Shown in pieces: positions 1 to 13,800 of a DNA stretch of 64,000 bases (its first letter is position 1; each line of letters starts with the position of its first letter). The notes under the pieces were generated by a model. The model was not told the origin of the DNA and searched no databases. It worked only from the letters and a program-made list of their open reading frames with translations. A program made the position numbers and the translations under genes. The stretch is taken from positions 1,568,765 to 1,632,764 of the forward strand of contig NW_019091403.1 in assembly GCF_001949145.1 (NCBI RefSeq), given 5' to 3'. Source of the DNA: Acanthaster planci. Lineage: Eukaryota; Echinodermata; Asteroidea; Valvatida; Acanthasteridae.

Positions 1-413
1 TCATTTGTGGGGTTTAATGTAGGAATTTACATTCATGCTAAGACTTCACACTACAAATGTTTATATAGTTTGTACCAGTCCACAAAAAATGGCTAATACT
101 AGAACATATGTATCTACTATTAATCATGGGACTAAGCTTTAAAATTCTGGGCTACACGATGTCAATTTTAATGATAAATGTGCACAATATATGTAGCATG
201 CTTGAACACATTTTATATCAGTTGAGAGATCTGACCATTTGAAGACTCAGCTATTCCACCCTACATTTAAGGAATAGTAGTACTGGTAACTCCATATTTT
301 TGTTTTTATCATCTCAGTCTTGGTAGCTTAATCGTTGAAAGCATTTACCTTATTTGCATACATGAAGACTATTATAGTGTGGAAATCAAGTTGTTTTAAA
401 TATGTTTGAAATA
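1..413. other. Noncoding, probably intron of the EVA1C-like gene
   Basis: AT-rich sequence with no convincing exon on either strand. It probably belongs to a long intron of the EVA1C-like gene, because the first recognisable exon of that gene at 3506 needs one base from an upstream exon to complete a codon. Confidence 0.5.
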
Positions 414-833
414 CAGTCATTTGCAAAAGTTTAGGACCAGCCATACAAATGCATTAACCTGAAGAAAAACCAAACTTAAACCAATCAATCATTGCAACTT
501 CTGTTTATTTTCAATGTGTAACATTAGTATCTCGGTTAAGCAGCTACTGGTAGTTGACAACATTTCCATTATTTGAAATGTTAACAGTCTAATTATTTAG
601 TGTGCCCTCCTTTGTTTCTGATTACTTAGACTGGCTTTTTTTACCCGTGCTGCTTTGCAGACAAAATGTCATACAAGACCTGCCTTTGCACAAAATTTCA
701 TTCAAATGGGTATACAGCTCTACACCGATGTAAAAACATGTTACTTAATCATTCTATGAGACAATATATATCAGGCCCAGTGACAGAAATACCAATAAAA
801 TTTCAGGTGGTCTTAAACTTTTGCAAATGACTG
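414..833. mobile_element. Nonautonomous Tc1/mariner-type MITE with TA target duplication
   Basis: The left end begins CAGTCATTTGCAAAAGTTTA. The right end, read on the minus strand, is the same sequence with very few changes across about 28 bases. Both ends abut a TA dinucleotide (412-413 and 834-835), the target duplication of Tc1/mariner elements. The 420-bp interior encodes no transposase; the two short minus-strand open frames here have no transposase features. The element must have been mobilised in trans. Superfamily assignment rests on the TA duplication and the CAGT-type terminus. Confidence 0.85.
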
Positions 834-3505
834 TAGTAATTTTCAACAATACCCATAAATCTTTCACTGTTCGCTGCATTTGTTTTACGTGTAATTTCTT
901 TTTTATTTTGTGTTGAATTTCCTTCATGTGGACTGAGAAAAGTGAAGTACATGTGCATGGAGAATAAGATAGGCACTTTATTATGACCTCCATAATTCTT
1001 ACTTGTAGAAGGTAGTGCCCTTAACAATCCTATGTTGGTGGTCTCTCCAAGTTATGGGGTATGCATGACAGAATTAATGGAACTCATGAATGCCACACAG
1101 TCAGGGTTCAGGGCCAAAAATGCATTGTGAGATGCGGAATATACAGTATAATAGTTGTTTGGTTAAATGAGAAAAATTAATATTAATGTAATCAAAATTT
1201 TCCTGGACATTTCTGAAAGCTGGAGGTTCAATATCGACCTACTTGACCATTAGACTGACATGTAGATGTAAGAGATACTAAGATTGCAACCCCAAGGAAA
1301 ACTGTTTTCATTGAAGTATCTCAGAACTTTTGTCCACATTGGCACATTTTTCCCCTGCAGAAAATCACAGTTTCTAACATTGTCTTTGAGATCTGCAGAA
1401 ATCTAAGATAATTTACCCATGAAATTTACATTTAAATTTAAAATGAATCCCTTTCAGTTTTCAGGAGCAAGTTGTAACGTTGGCCCCAGCCTTGCCATGC
1501 ATTGTTAGGGCCAACTTCAGAGGGAAAGAAAAGCATTCTGTCTTCTAGATCCCTGCTCAAATCTAAAGGGCAGATTTATTTTCAACCCAGAGCTAAATCT
1601 TTTAAATGATTACTTTGATCTGAGAATGAAGTAAACTTTGTAAGCAGAAGGAGACTTTAATTTTCTTTACTTCTACAGCCTTTAATAGCTACATGCAGTT
1701 CAGGTGTGTAGTTTGTGCTGTTTTGAAGTTGGCAGCTGTTTTTGTTGATGAGTTTCTTGGCACAATCAATGACAGTAAGGACTAGAAACCAAAGAGCAGT
1801 TCTCATCATTCCAATTGCTGACACTGGTATGAGCTAAGAGATGAAAACATGATCAAGAATAGAGTGCCGGTGCTTTGGGATGTTTAGATAGTGGCTTGTA
1901 TTTCAGTATGGAGAGCCATTAACCATAGTGCATTCTGGATCAAGCATCTGCCACGGATCCATTCCTTGTCAAAATTGTGATTAGTTGGTGACGTCTTTGG
2001 CACTGGGGAATTTCTGTTGGATTTCAGCAACCCGCAGCATAAGAAAGTGTGTATGTGGTGCGTGGTATGCTGTGGTATGTGCATGTGCTTGACAGCAAGT
2101 AAATAAGAATCGAGGAATATAGCGGCATATCAATACCCTCATGTTGAGTGACAGGTAAGAAATGTTTACTGCATTTGGCCAGGCATGTATGTTGGGTATT
2201 ATTAATAAGTGCTGGGTGAGATGGGACTTTCCCCTCTTAAAAATACTTCTGGAAAGGAAAGATTGTAATGGGTAAAATACAAGCTCTGATGAAAACATCC
2301 TTACTTCCATAGTTACCAAATAAAGCCATTTAATTGTTATAGAGTACTGAAGTGAATACATCACCTACACAATTTTGTGCGTGAAAAGCATCAGAGCGAG
2401 AACCAGCAAATGAGCCGACATGCACATACTCCATTCATTTGCACTGCAATTCCTGGTTCAAAATTATGTCGTCGGTACACTATAAGTGATATATAACGCT
2501 GAATTTCATCAGTCTGATATTGTAGTTACTTAGGGTCACTTTGAAAATTAAAGAAAGGAGGCTAATGCAGGACTTGACCATGCAGAGTTGGATGTTATGG
2601 CAGAACAACGTAGTGTTTTAGGACCTGTGGAAATCGAGCTATTCTGGTACAGGTTTCTCTTTTGTAAGACCTTAGATGGGTTGGATGTAGGACAACATAA
2701 ACCACACCTTTAGCAATCAAGTTCAGATGGATTGAATCAAGTCTGAGATGCTGTTTACAACCATTGTATACATACAAGTATGGTTAGAAACTTCCAGACA
2801 TTGGAATTCATGTGACGATCAATTTTAATGCATAGTAAAGCCAATAATTGATTACGGGCAGCCGAGATAAATGTTTGAATTCCAGGCCCTAGGTTTAGCA
2901 CATTAACTGTCACAGTGCTGAATCCTACACATGGAGAACTGAGGGCTGCTTGGGCTAATGTAATGTTGTAGATGTACATGTACAGTACATCATTTCTTAC
3001 CAAGCTGCCACTGATAAGCCTTTTTGATTCTTGTTGATGAACAGTGTGTGTTCTGTCAAGTCTTGAGCTTTTGATGGCACAGCAAGTGTCTCGTGTTATG
3101 ACAACTAATTGATGTGACAACAAGGTGTCTTCACTTCAATGTCTCTGTATCTCTTCAGCAAACTCTTTGAGATGCACACTTCATTGGACTGAAATATCTT
3201 TGTGAATACATGTTGGCCTGCTAAGTATCTACAGGATGAGGAAATCAACTGTATTTTTATCGACAGAGAAAGTGGAAGTGCAAGCCAAGTGTTTTACTGA
3301 ACCTTTGTATTAGGATGAATTCTGTACGCATAAAAGAAGTCATCGTCTGAACTTACAAATCAATTGACAGAGGCATTTAGTCATTTTTCTGTTTACTGCC
3401 CATATTTCAATAGCCCAAAGTGGCTCTTTACCGACAGAGTTCTCTGCAAATGAACCCAAATTACCCACCCTAATTAACAACTAATTTTCTTCCACTTATT
3501 CACAG
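834..3505. other. Noncoding, probably intron of the EVA1C-like gene
   Basis: About 2.7 kb with no exon that I can support. Several open frames of 60-127 codons on the minus strand have the composition of chance frames and match no domain I recognise. A missed small exon for the extracellular part of the EVA1C-like protein is possible but was not seen. Confidence 0.45.
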
Positions 3506-6500
3506 TTTCTAAGAGGATATTTCGCAAGCCAAGGCGTTACACTGGCTCTGTTACTGTGCCACAGAACTTTGCTGTCAGTTTAACAAATCCTACTTTGAGT
3601 CCAGAGTATGGCTTAGACCAGACAACTTTCACCATGACTGAATCTACTGATCAAAGTCAAGGTAAAATTGAGTTTTGCTGCCCTTCGCATATTTTAAAGT
3701 GATGGTGGTATGCACTTATGGGAAATGGGAAATAAAGGAACTGGGTAAAACAGGGCTACCTTTAGGAAACCAAATGATAACATTGAAAAAAAGTTGTGTG
3801 AGAAATGTATTCAAATTAGCAAGTACCCACTTATGAACAGCCTTTGGATGTAAACTTAAAATGCATTTAAATTAATCACTGTTGCTAAGTTTCTGTTTTC
3901 AAAAATCCCTTCCAAAAAGCTTGAAAAATCTTTATTTTTTTAAAGTTACTAACTGTATTTAATTCCTCTTTTGGTTATGGATACCTGGTCCCATAATTTG
4001 GAACCTGTCAGTGGCCAGGTACTCAAATATGCACTTTCATTTTTCAGCCGTACATGGTGTACTTCTACACTGCATACTTCATAATTTATAGTCAAATAGT
4101 TCAGTTTCATACAGATTTGGGGGGGGAACACCAACTTCTAAAGCACAGCTATACACTTGCATTGGACTGAAGAGGAGTGCATCATGAATAGCAATAACTG
4201 CACACATCTGCAAGTTGTAGAGTGATGATCAGCCTAAGGGAAGATGGTTAGGACAAACGATTTGGTTTCAATAACCTGTAGTCATAACCATTCACAAAGG
4301 AGGAGAGCTTGTTGGAGGTTTACACTACATGTATCTGGTGCAGTGATGAATGCCATGCCTTAAGGGATGTACAGCAGTAGTTTATTGATTGCGTGTTTTG
4401 CTATGTGTCAACTATTCTCATTTATTAAATTATGGTTGCTAACCCTGGCAGTGGGAGGAGTGCAGTTGGACCTAAAAATGGCTTGCAAGTCTCACTTAGT
4501 TTTATTGTAAGATATTTGTCTAATGTTACACCCTTAGTCATGATTTAGGCACTTGAAATAACATCATCAATTGACGTATTACGCAGAGGCTTTAAGCTAA
4601 AGATACTGGATTGTGTGACAAGGCCTACATGTACAGCCTATGGGGTGGTGAATATTATCGAGGATTTGATTTGAATGAGGTAGAAGTAACAGAAGCTAAA
4701 CTGGTTAGGGACTACCAAACGCTAGAAGTCAATCAGCATGTTTGGCTTAGTAAGAGTATGGCTACTTCCTATCATGACAAAACCCCATGGCATGTCTGTG
4801 GCCACTCAAGTTTGTTGTTTTCCTAAGTCACTTTGGGTGTTCAAGATGTGATCATGTGATAGACTGATATTTTAGACAATTAACATTTATTGATCATGCT
4901 GAATGTGTCACATGGATTTAAGAATAAAACGATCTCTTCACATTGAATGTTTCTTGAAATGTCGTAAGATTAATCATATTGAATAACTAAGTTGAAGGAA
5001 TCTGTCAGATTTCAACTTTAAAAAGCACATTTAATATATAGCCACCATTGTTAACAGACATGGGTGGATTTTCAAAGTACATCAAACATAAAACACAGTC
5101 AATGCACATTATGAATTACATACTGTGTATCAGTTTTCTCTAAAGTCATACTTACTGACAGTCACTTACATGTACATCCATGTCAGTGCAAAGCTTGGAC
5201 TTCTTAGGAATCTTAATACGGAGGATTCACAATAGTGCATCTCCAGGAGTTTGCAATGCGTTGGCCAGTCACAATGTGTGAAATCTGTTGACCCTTTCCA
5301 AGCGCACTTGGCTAACACGTTGTAAACTCTTGGAGGTGCACTATTTTGAATCGCCTGTATTACCGGTAGTTGTGAATCTCAATATTTGCATTGAATCATG
5401 TTCTTCACGTGCTTTGTTTCAGGTTTGTTAGGGACTGCTCCAGCCAATAATCATTCAGTTACCATCAGTTCAGTTAACATCAGTCTAAGCCAACAACCAT
5501 CAGCAACGGATGATCAGGATAAAGCAACAGGATTCTTTACCAGTATAATAGCTGCCATAGGTAGCATTCACTGTACGTACACATACTGATTATTATAGAA
5601 TATGATGACTGCCAGAATGTGTGGGCGGAATGGAGAGCACTTGAATGTGATACATAATGGTGTTTACATCAGGAATACAATGTAATTCTAAGGTTGTGCT
5701 TTAGGTTGTGTGGCATATAGGCATGGATATATGTATATTGCAGGCAGTGCTGGAGAAAGTCAGTTACACACAATAAAATTTCTTCCATCTTGCATCCTTC
5801 TGTAGCCTCAAGCCAACAGAATACATATACTTCACATTGTGACACCTGTTCAGAAAATAACAATGAATGGCTAGCATATATAATAAATATGGCTTCTCTT
5901 AACTCCTTTTCATATTTTAGTGAACACTGAAGTGTTCGTATTGTACATGTTGGTCGGCTGCTGTATTGGGACCATTATGACATTACTGTGGTGTGTTGTG
6001 AGACTGAAATGTAAGAATTGCCATTTGAAGAAGAAGATTCAAGAATCTGGTAAGTAATGCCATGTTTTTGTGAATCCTAATATGTAAAAGCAAAAAAATA
6101 GTGTAGTTCAAATCCACTTCCCAATTCTGTAGTGTTTCTTCCTTGGAGGACAGAAAATAATTTCAGTTGCTTTTAGATTTTATTTTACAACAGGATTGTT
6201 GGGGATACAGCTAGTTAATCTGAAAATGCAATCTGATCTGAATCTCAAAATGCAAATAGTTTCAAGTTATCTTGACATTTCTATTGGGAAGTGGAACATC
6301 ATCAAATGAAGAGAACTGTTTTCAGGCTCCATGACTAATCCCCAAATGGTACTTGGCATCACTGCATGAGACGCGATTTATTTTGCCATACTGACATCTT
6401 TTTACAGAAGTTCAGTAGGCCTCTTGGGATTCCTCCTGTTGATCTCAAAAGGTTAAGAACTTTACAAGTTATCAAGCTGACAAAATTTCCTGATTTCTCC

Positions 6501-6834
6501 TCCCCATACTGACCACCTTGACCCATCTCTAGTGATATTACTTGCTTTATTCAAGCAATATCATATGATGTTCTTTGTGGGCTTAACAGGGGGTGCATCC
6601 AGTACAACTGAGGGCAATAGAACACTACCTAGGAATGGTTCAGTGCTTGAATCAGTTCGACAGGAGAATAGAGTCGACATTAATGAGATATGGAATACAC
6701 CACCACCCTCAGCATCAACCATGAGACCAGAGAATGGAATCAGTGCAAACCGTAGATGGGAACCTGCCAATACACCACCAAGGGAAACTCAAACTCTACC
6801 AGCTGCACGCAATCTCAACAGCTACTTCTCCTGA
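3506..6834 (+). CDS. EVA1C: Protein eva-1 homolog C-like, C-terminal four exons (5' partial)
   Basis: Exons 3506-3661, 5423-5560, 5921-6049 and 6590-6834 are joined by AG/GT sites in consistent phase and end at TGA. They encode about 222 residues. These begin with a basic juxtamembrane stretch, then a Ser/Thr-rich linker with sequons at NNHS and NIS. One membrane span follows, containing VLYMLVGCCIGTIMTLLW, then a Lys/Cys-rich cytoplasmic stop-transfer segment and a tail with EIWNTPP and ending ARNLNSYFS. EVA1 family members have a similar span (LYFVSGVCIGL in EVA1A), a downstream EIW motif and a C-terminal SLNRYY-like end. EVA1C proteins carry SUEL-type lectin domains in the ectodomain and bind Slit/heparin; that part would be encoded left of the window. 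The EVA1 call is by recalled motifs only; EVA1C rather than A/B is inferred from the long extracellular linker. Confidence 0.8.
5214..5362. mobile_element. TAATAC-type palindromic MITE, copy 1
   Basis: A 149-bp near-perfect palindrome in the intron between the first two visible EVA1C-like exons. The left end TAATACGGAGGATTCACAAT matches the reverse complement of the right end for nearly 50 bases, with a short unpaired centre. Related copies lie at 17476-17588 and 51684-51842. The arms contain CCAAT-box-like GTTGGCCA blocks. No coding capacity. Confidence 0.8.
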
Positions 6835-8929
6835 CTAGGCCGGGAATCCCATCTTTCAGCTCATGAATATGCATTAAGTCAGGATGATGATGGTGTCTGA
6901 GCTGACAGGTACATGAGAAAGATGGGTCTTGCATGAACACATAAAATATGCCATATGCTGTATCAACTTAACTTGGTTCAAAGACCACAAAGAGGTTGTC
7001 TCAGGTCACGCTTCAAAGTGCATTTGAAAGTGAATCAAACTTGTTTTCAAAGGTGATGTATCACCCAAAACCCACCCAGTGTCAGCCGACTGATGAGATA
7101 TCATGTGCCTCTTGGAGGGATGCCAAATATATCGTTCAGTCTGTAATTGAAGCTCTCTGGATCTTTACTTTGTGTCCACAGTACTCATTGTATGCTTCAT
7201 ACTTATTCTCTGTGACTTAAAACACCTGCTCAAAGTTAATTGCATGTCAGTAAAGTGGCTCATTAAATGTATTGAAAATACATGATCATTGTCGGGGAAA
7301 TGTAGTGCCACTTACATGCTGATGTACAGAAGGGGCATATTGAGTGATGAACAAATTGCTCTGAAAATGGGTGATGGGTGAGGACCAGACTTGGGGTACT
7401 ATAAACAACATCATGATACTTTGGGGATCTTTTGGATCAGACAGACCAAATTCTGTATAAGAAATGTTTTATTCAGAACAGGAGGTAGACAGCAAATTTG
7501 GATGGATTTGCTTCTGCAATGTAACTAAGCAATCATCACAATTCAGAGAACTTGCAACATTGCATTAAAGTAAACTGGCTTGACTTCATCAAAAGCTTGG
7601 TCATCAGAGCTTTTCATTTTTTTCCCAGATAATTTTCAAACTCAGACCAAAGTAAACAAAACAGGGTCCCTTTAAATCAAGCCAAACATTCCACAATGTT
7701 TGCTGTTACTCTGCCAAAGTGTTAAATTTTGTAAATAAACTGTTCATTACAAATTATTTATAAAGTTATGTAATATATGTATATGAGTACAGTAGTGCAA
7801 ATGTTAGTGGTCCAAAGGTTGTAATGTACTGGTATGAACCTTATTATACACTAGTATTGTAAATGTCAAAATCCTGCTTTGAGTATTTACTCTTTTTCCT
7901 TAAATGTTTATTTAACATAGGTCAATATTGGAATTTCTGTCTCGAGTCTTATTGGGTATAAACTTGTAATGCAAACAACTAATTAGAATGCTGTTATCTA
8001 CTAAATAATGCCTACCTGTGTTACAAGCATTAGGGTTTAAAGATTAATAATGTACTACACTTTCATAAATCTGTACCTTGAAGGAATCAGAACAATGGAC
8101 ATGTACATTGTACATGTTAATTTGTGTTACACTTGGCAAAACTTACATGCAAGGGGATATTTGCTTTGAGTATAACTAGGGGATGACAAGCCTCCCCCTG
8201 ACAGGTTTACACCAACCCTCAGTGTATGTACGACTTCCAAGGCATGCAATTGTATTCATTTTCCAAATCTACGCTCTAAATTTTACAAGAATTGACTGAA
8301 ATATTTTCAAGTACATGTATCTTTATTGAGTTCTACACTATTATGTGTTGCACCTTTTCGGTACTGGTACATTATTTGTGTTACCCTTTTTGACTCTAGT
8401 AATAATTGCACACGCTGACAAAATATGCAATGTGAGAGATTTAAGTATGTTCATTTATCTCAGGAAGTTCAATGTACTGATTAAATCATTCTTGAACACA
8501 ATGTTCTAGCAATTAACTTATCCTTTTTCCTGTAAACAGTATCACTGTTTCAAAATGTTCTCTGGTTATTGTACTGATCATGAAATGCAACATGAATGGA
8601 AATTCCTTGTGGGAATCCAAACATCTCATGTACGCAAACTTTTTTGAATATTTGTAAATTTACATCTCCAAGTTACTGTATGTTGCATTGGAATTGTGCT
8701 AAAAAATTCTAGGGAACAGTACTTAAAGAGGCCCATAAATTGTCAAATTTTTCCCATGTATTAACAACTCTTAGAATGTTCAAACAAAATATGTGAACAG
8801 ATAATAACAGCACTTATCTTACAGAATCTGTCATTCAAAGGCACCAATATATTATCATTATTCTAACTGGAAGGTCTCTCCACATCTGAACATTTCTAAG
8901 AGCATCTCAGCTCCCTGGAGAGTATACTA
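6835..8929 (+). other. Probable 3' UTR and downstream flank of the EVA1C-like gene
   Basis: No exon is seen. The region follows the stop codon directly without a splice acceptor, so it should be 3' UTR at least as far as a first AATAAA at 7734-7739. It is AT-rich with scattered TACATGTA motifs. Confidence 0.55.
7734..7739 (+). promoter_or_regulatory. Candidate poly(A) signal for the EVA1C-like transcript
   Basis: AATAAA about 900 bases after the stop codon, followed by an AT-rich stretch. Further AATAAA copies at about 9940, 10125 and 10379-10384 allow longer 3' UTRs, so the one used cannot be decided from sequence. Confidence 0.4.
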
Positions 8930-9135
8930 GCCTGATGCCACCATTCCAGTCACAGATGGCTATATCTGCCCTCATACAATGTAGGTACCCACTTACTCCT
9001 GGGTGGAAAGAGGCATGTAGGGGTAAAGTGACTTACCTAAAGTCACAACACTTACAACCATCTGACGGGATTTGAACCCCCAACCTTTTAATTGAGGCTA
9101 CAGGGCCTAACCACTGGGCCGTATGTCCCTGTAAT
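8930..9135 (-). mobile_element. tRNA-derived SINE (minus orientation)
   Basis: On the minus strand a tRNA-like head begins near 9130. It has an A-box-like CGGCCCAGTGGTTAGG (9105-9120) and a B-box GGGTTCAAATCCC (9067-9079), the spacing of a pol III internal promoter. It is followed by a conserved-looking SINE body with AAGTCACTTTACCCC, CCACCCAGGAGTAAG and GGGTACC. This body style is familiar from tRNA-SINEs of marine invertebrates. No clear target duplication was found, and the 3' end is approximate. Confidence 0.75.
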
Positions 9136-9270
9136 GAATGCTTCAAATGACATACATTGTATTCTTAACTGAATGAGAAGTAATTGCCCCATTTGTCAAC
9201 AAAAATTCAATTTCATATGTTGGGTTGGCAGAGACAAGAGTCAGCTGCAGTTTAAGAGCTAAATGTATGT

Positions 9271-9520
9271 GGGTAATTCCAGAAATTAGGGGTCCAAACG
9301 TATGACTCTTTGTGTCCCTGTTAATCTTACCTTTGTTAATTGACATGGAAATATCTCCAGAATTGACTTCAAACTATTACTACATGTATTTGTTTGACAG
9401 GTAATTTGCATTAATTCATCACTCTTGAAAATTAGAAAATGTGTTCTGAGCTTACAAAATCATATGTCAAATGTGACAGGGACACAAAAAAATGGGACCC
9501 CTAATTTCTGGAATTACCCA
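9271..9520. mobile_element. GGGTAATTCC-type MITE, copy 1
   Basis: About 250 bp with terminal inverted repeats beginning GGGTAATTCCAGAAATTAGG and ending in its reverse complement. ATGTAT occurs close outside both ends and may be the target duplication. Internal landmarks such as TTTGTGTCCCTG and GTAATTTGCATTAATTCATC recur in the second copy at 47571-47804. No coding capacity. The superfamily is not assigned. Confidence 0.8.
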
Positions 9521-10837
9521 CATGTATTCCAGCATTAAATATAGTAGCTACAGCTGAACCTATCAGGGTAGGGCTACTTATGTAGTAACAGTTTGGAATT
9601 GCTCAATACCTTGGCCTGATTTTTTGTTGGGCAGTGTTGAACAACTGTATAATTCACAAATCTGGGTATTTTTTCATTAGGTATAATAATGCATGCTTTT
9701 GTATGGCAAGCTGTCCTTAAATTTAATGTTAGTTTTTGGTTAAATTCCTACCTCATTATTAATATTTGCCAATCCATAATTTATGCATACTACTAATTAG
9801 GGAAATATATACGATCATGGCAATAAGCCATTGGAAATGGGAACATGTATACATTCATCAGCAAGGAGGTGTGTACATGTATATATTTATGTGGGCATCA
9901 AACAGTTGTTACTTAAGTGTTGCTCAACTTGAAGGAAATAAATCTCGTAACGGACGTGGTGTTATTTGTGAAACTGTAAGGAATGTTCAAAACAAACGCT
10001 GGAGCATCATAGATTGTGGTGGTATGCTGCTGGTATTTTGGTATTCATTTTAATACCAGCTTTTGAAGTGATTCTATTCAATGTAACATATCCACTTTCT
10101 TTGCCTTGGCGTTTTTACTGAGACAATAAATGATTCATTATTTATGATCCTTTCTAATTAATTTTAGATTCATACCTGTGCATGTAAAAAGAAATAGCCA
10201 TATTGTTAAAAATGTATGCATAAAATAATTTCACAGGTGCAAAAAGGTGTTATGTACAAGGCAAACAGAGGTGATTGTCTGTGTAAGTTATTTGTGCATC
10301 GTTAGTCAGTCATTTTCACTTGACAAATTCTATGCTTCCATTGTACATACAGATATTTATATTATAGTTTAGGACTGTAAATAAAATACAGTGTATCTCA
10401 GTGTATGTCTCCTTCACTCGATTTGTATTTTTATTTTTTCATAATTCTCAGGTGAATTATTTCACCTATGTACAGTGTATGTGCTGTTTACATGTCAAAT
10501 GAAAAGATGATCTTCATTGAAAAAGCTGATTCAATGAAGTCAGTGCTTTGATTGATTAGCACTGATTCATTAGTCATTTGGCAACTGCAATATGGGCTCA
10601 GTATATGGCAAATACACATGGGAATTTCCCACTTTTTACTAATGTACATGCATGCCATATTGGGAATTGGAAGAATTTTAGATATCATTGTAGTATTTAC
10701 AATGTAATTTGAAAGTCAATGTTCACTTTTCATAAAACCAGAGGGAATGTTACCTGCCTGTGAGACAAAGTGATTCATTCCTCCTGAAACGTGGATATTT
10801 ACATGGATATTTACATTACTGATGTCACCCAGAGCCG
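9521..10837. other. Intergenic or 3' UTR interval between convergent genes
   Basis: AT-rich, with no supported exon. It holds opposing poly(A) signals: AATAAA on plus at 10379-10384 and AATAAA on minus (TTTATT at 10430-10435). Open frames of 66-95 codons here have no recognisable domain. Confidence 0.5.
10430..10435 (-). promoter_or_regulatory. Candidate poly(A) signal for CFAP298
   Basis: AATAAA on the minus strand about 400 bases beyond the CFAP298 stop codon, in a T-rich (plus strand) context. It lies only about 50 bases from a plus-strand AATAAA at 10379-10384 that could end the convergent EVA1C-like transcript. Confidence 0.45.
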
Positions 10838-13800
10838 TCAGCGTGTGCCTCCCCATTTCACATCTCGTAGTCCATGGAACTGTCGCTTCAAGCTATTTGG
10901 ATCTGCCCATTCAGCCCCAAGATGAGAATCATCCATTTCAGTCTCTAGTTTCTATAAAGAGTACAGAGTAAGATGCTTAATACTTGCCAAATTTCACTGA
11001 GAAAAAAGTGAAAAGTCAACACTATGACAAATACTATATGCATGTTAAAATGTGCTAACACATGATTCTTCAAACTATTCATTTAAAAACAACCCTGCCA
11101 TTAAAACTTCAGTCTTCCAATCTAGCTTGCTGGTTTTGAATGGATGAGCTTCCTAATTCATCATGCACCAAGTCTCACAAAGAACATGAGAAGATACAGG
11201 AACAAATTTGGTATTTGCATATTGCAAAATACATGTGACAAGTACCATACCATCACTGTTAATGTTAAGAGAAGGTACCGAAGTTGGTTGACGTCCCACT
11301 GCTACAAACACAACTATTACCTTCATTTCTTCCTGTTTCCTGTAAGCATAAGCCATCATTTCTTTCTGTTCATCCTGACTGAAGACTGGTTCTCTACCAG
11401 GAGCCCCTTGTCCCTTCTACAAACAAAACCAATCACCAGAATCAGTATCAAACAGGAAATACATGTTCAGATAAACCGATTAGCTTGCAGAAATCTTTGT
11501 TAATATTTTTGATAGTTTCAATGTTTGCCAAAGTTACATGTATGCTGCTTACTTCAGTCATGCACTATTGTGACTCCAATGCTACTGAATTGGTCCTGGC
11601 CCATCTATTATGTTGTAGTTCCATTTCAGCAGCAGAAACCAGTGTAACCATACTGAATGTCAAATGTTATTTTTAAGAGGTAAAGCAAGTAAAATTTATG
11701 GGAAGCTGTATTTAATCTTGCAAGGTGACTTCCATTATAATAAAAGGTGAAATATGGAAAGAAAGACACTGAAGAAAAAAACAACAACTTTCGGTATCAT
11801 TTGTTTTTAACTTGATTTTCTTGCAATGGAAGTGTTGGCCCAACACCCTCATACAGCAACATTTGTGAGGCAGGCCACCACATATTTGAATTGGCCAGAG
11901 TCAAGACCAGTGATGACTGATAATTACTTTACCGCATGACCACTACATAGGCTATGTGTGGTAGCCATCTTGTGGGGCAGTTTTTTAGTTGTAGAGGGTA
12001 TGCACAAACGGAGGTTCCCTTGTGGAACCAAAGAACTGCCATAACATGCAAGATGGCTATCATGCAGAGCCTTTATACTGAACATTTTGTGTGGACTCTA
12101 TGATGTTTGCTGCACTGTGACGCAAAAGTTTTAAGATTATTGTTACAAGAGTTTTACCTTTTGTATCTTGACAATAATCTTTGTCTTTTCATTCTTCCCT
12201 ACAATATCCAAGAGCTTCTTTCCTCGTTGCATTTCTTTTCCTGAGAACCATAAGCAAGCATTAGCCTCTTCGAGTACATCAAGAGATGCCTACAAAGACA
12301 GAGAGAGAGAACGTTTGCAAATAGATAACAAACTACAACATAAAACCAGGGACACAGTCCATCCAACCATGCCAAGGAACAGTGACCTGTCGCAGCAATG
12401 TTTCATAGTTACATGTGCATGATCTTGTCAAGCAAGTGCTTTTGACTATTAGGAAATAATAGAAGCCACTTTAGCTTGTAAGTGATTTTTCATTCTCCAC
12501 TGCTCACCTGAGTACCAGCTAACTCTTCTTTATTCTCAAACTCCATTCTGATAGGATCATGTGGTGGTAGTCCCATGGGATACACTATCATTACAGCTCC
12601 TCTCAACTGATCCAATGAATCTTTCACTGTCTGCTCTGTCAAGTACATATTGCTCTTTACAAGATCCTGTTGAAGCACAGAAAAATCAAAATTTCAGTAT
12701 GCAAACAGTCAGATACTATTCAAACTTGAGCTAAGCCAAGTCCAAACTGGCATAAGTTTAAGTGTCAAAGACCACAGAAGAATTAGGTCTGTGTTACGTT
12801 TATGATCGGATCTCCAAATTGACTCATTTTGAAGGCCTCAACTTAAAAACAGCCCTCGCACATCTGTGACTCATTTTATTATGTTCAGTCATACATATGC
12901 ATAACAGTATTTTGAAAGCACGGCGACCGGTACATGTGTCTAAATGGAAACATAAGACATACCTTGGATACAGCTTTAGTTGCCTCACTTATTGTCTTGG
13001 AGATTACTTCCTTCATCTTTTCATTACAAGCTGTAAGCAGTAATAAAATGCTTTAAGTTAATTTCTATATTTATGAATTGTTGATTGATTTTATGTGCTG
13101 ACACCAAATCGTCTCAGGAAAGATTTCCATGTATGGACACCACTTAGTTTTTCCTTTCAGTGACCTGTTTGCCATCTGAAAGCAAGAAAATGTCCTAAAA
13201 AGTCAAATTTAGCAGCAAGGCATTGAGATATTGTTTAAAAAACACTTTTTCAGGCCAGTCTCATAGGGTTTGCACACAGGGTGAGAAGTGGCGGCTTTAT
13301 ATGGAATTCTTTCCTACTCTGAAAGATTACGGAAAATATGATAAAAGTCTGCGTGAGAACAGCTCAATGTCTCAAAAACTGTGGAATTATTTCTGAAATA
13401 AGGGAGAAAAGTGACTCACACTTTTTCCAATACTGCATTTTCATGGCCCAAAATTTTACATGTGAAATATATGAATGCGTAACAGTGCGGCACTACAAAA
13501 CTGTTGTGTTCCTAATACACTATCCCAGAAAACATGCAATAGCAACAATATAATGTACTCTTCTTGGGTCTTGTGCATAGAACACACTACATGTACATCT
13601 GTATGAGACTTCCATTGAGCCCATTAGTAAGAATAATGCAATGGTATCTAGGGATGCATTGATTTCATACCATAACCATTCCTCCTGCCAATTGGATCCT
13701 TGCTAAATATAGCTCCACCACTTGGTACACATTTGGCTTCCCACTCATCCTTCAATTTGAGTTCCTCTATCTGTTCCTCAGTTAGTCCTTGCATGTTAGG

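Noticed and set aside
2755-3123. 122-codon minus-strand open frame
   Set aside because: No recognisable domain, no splice context and composition of AT-rich intron sequence.
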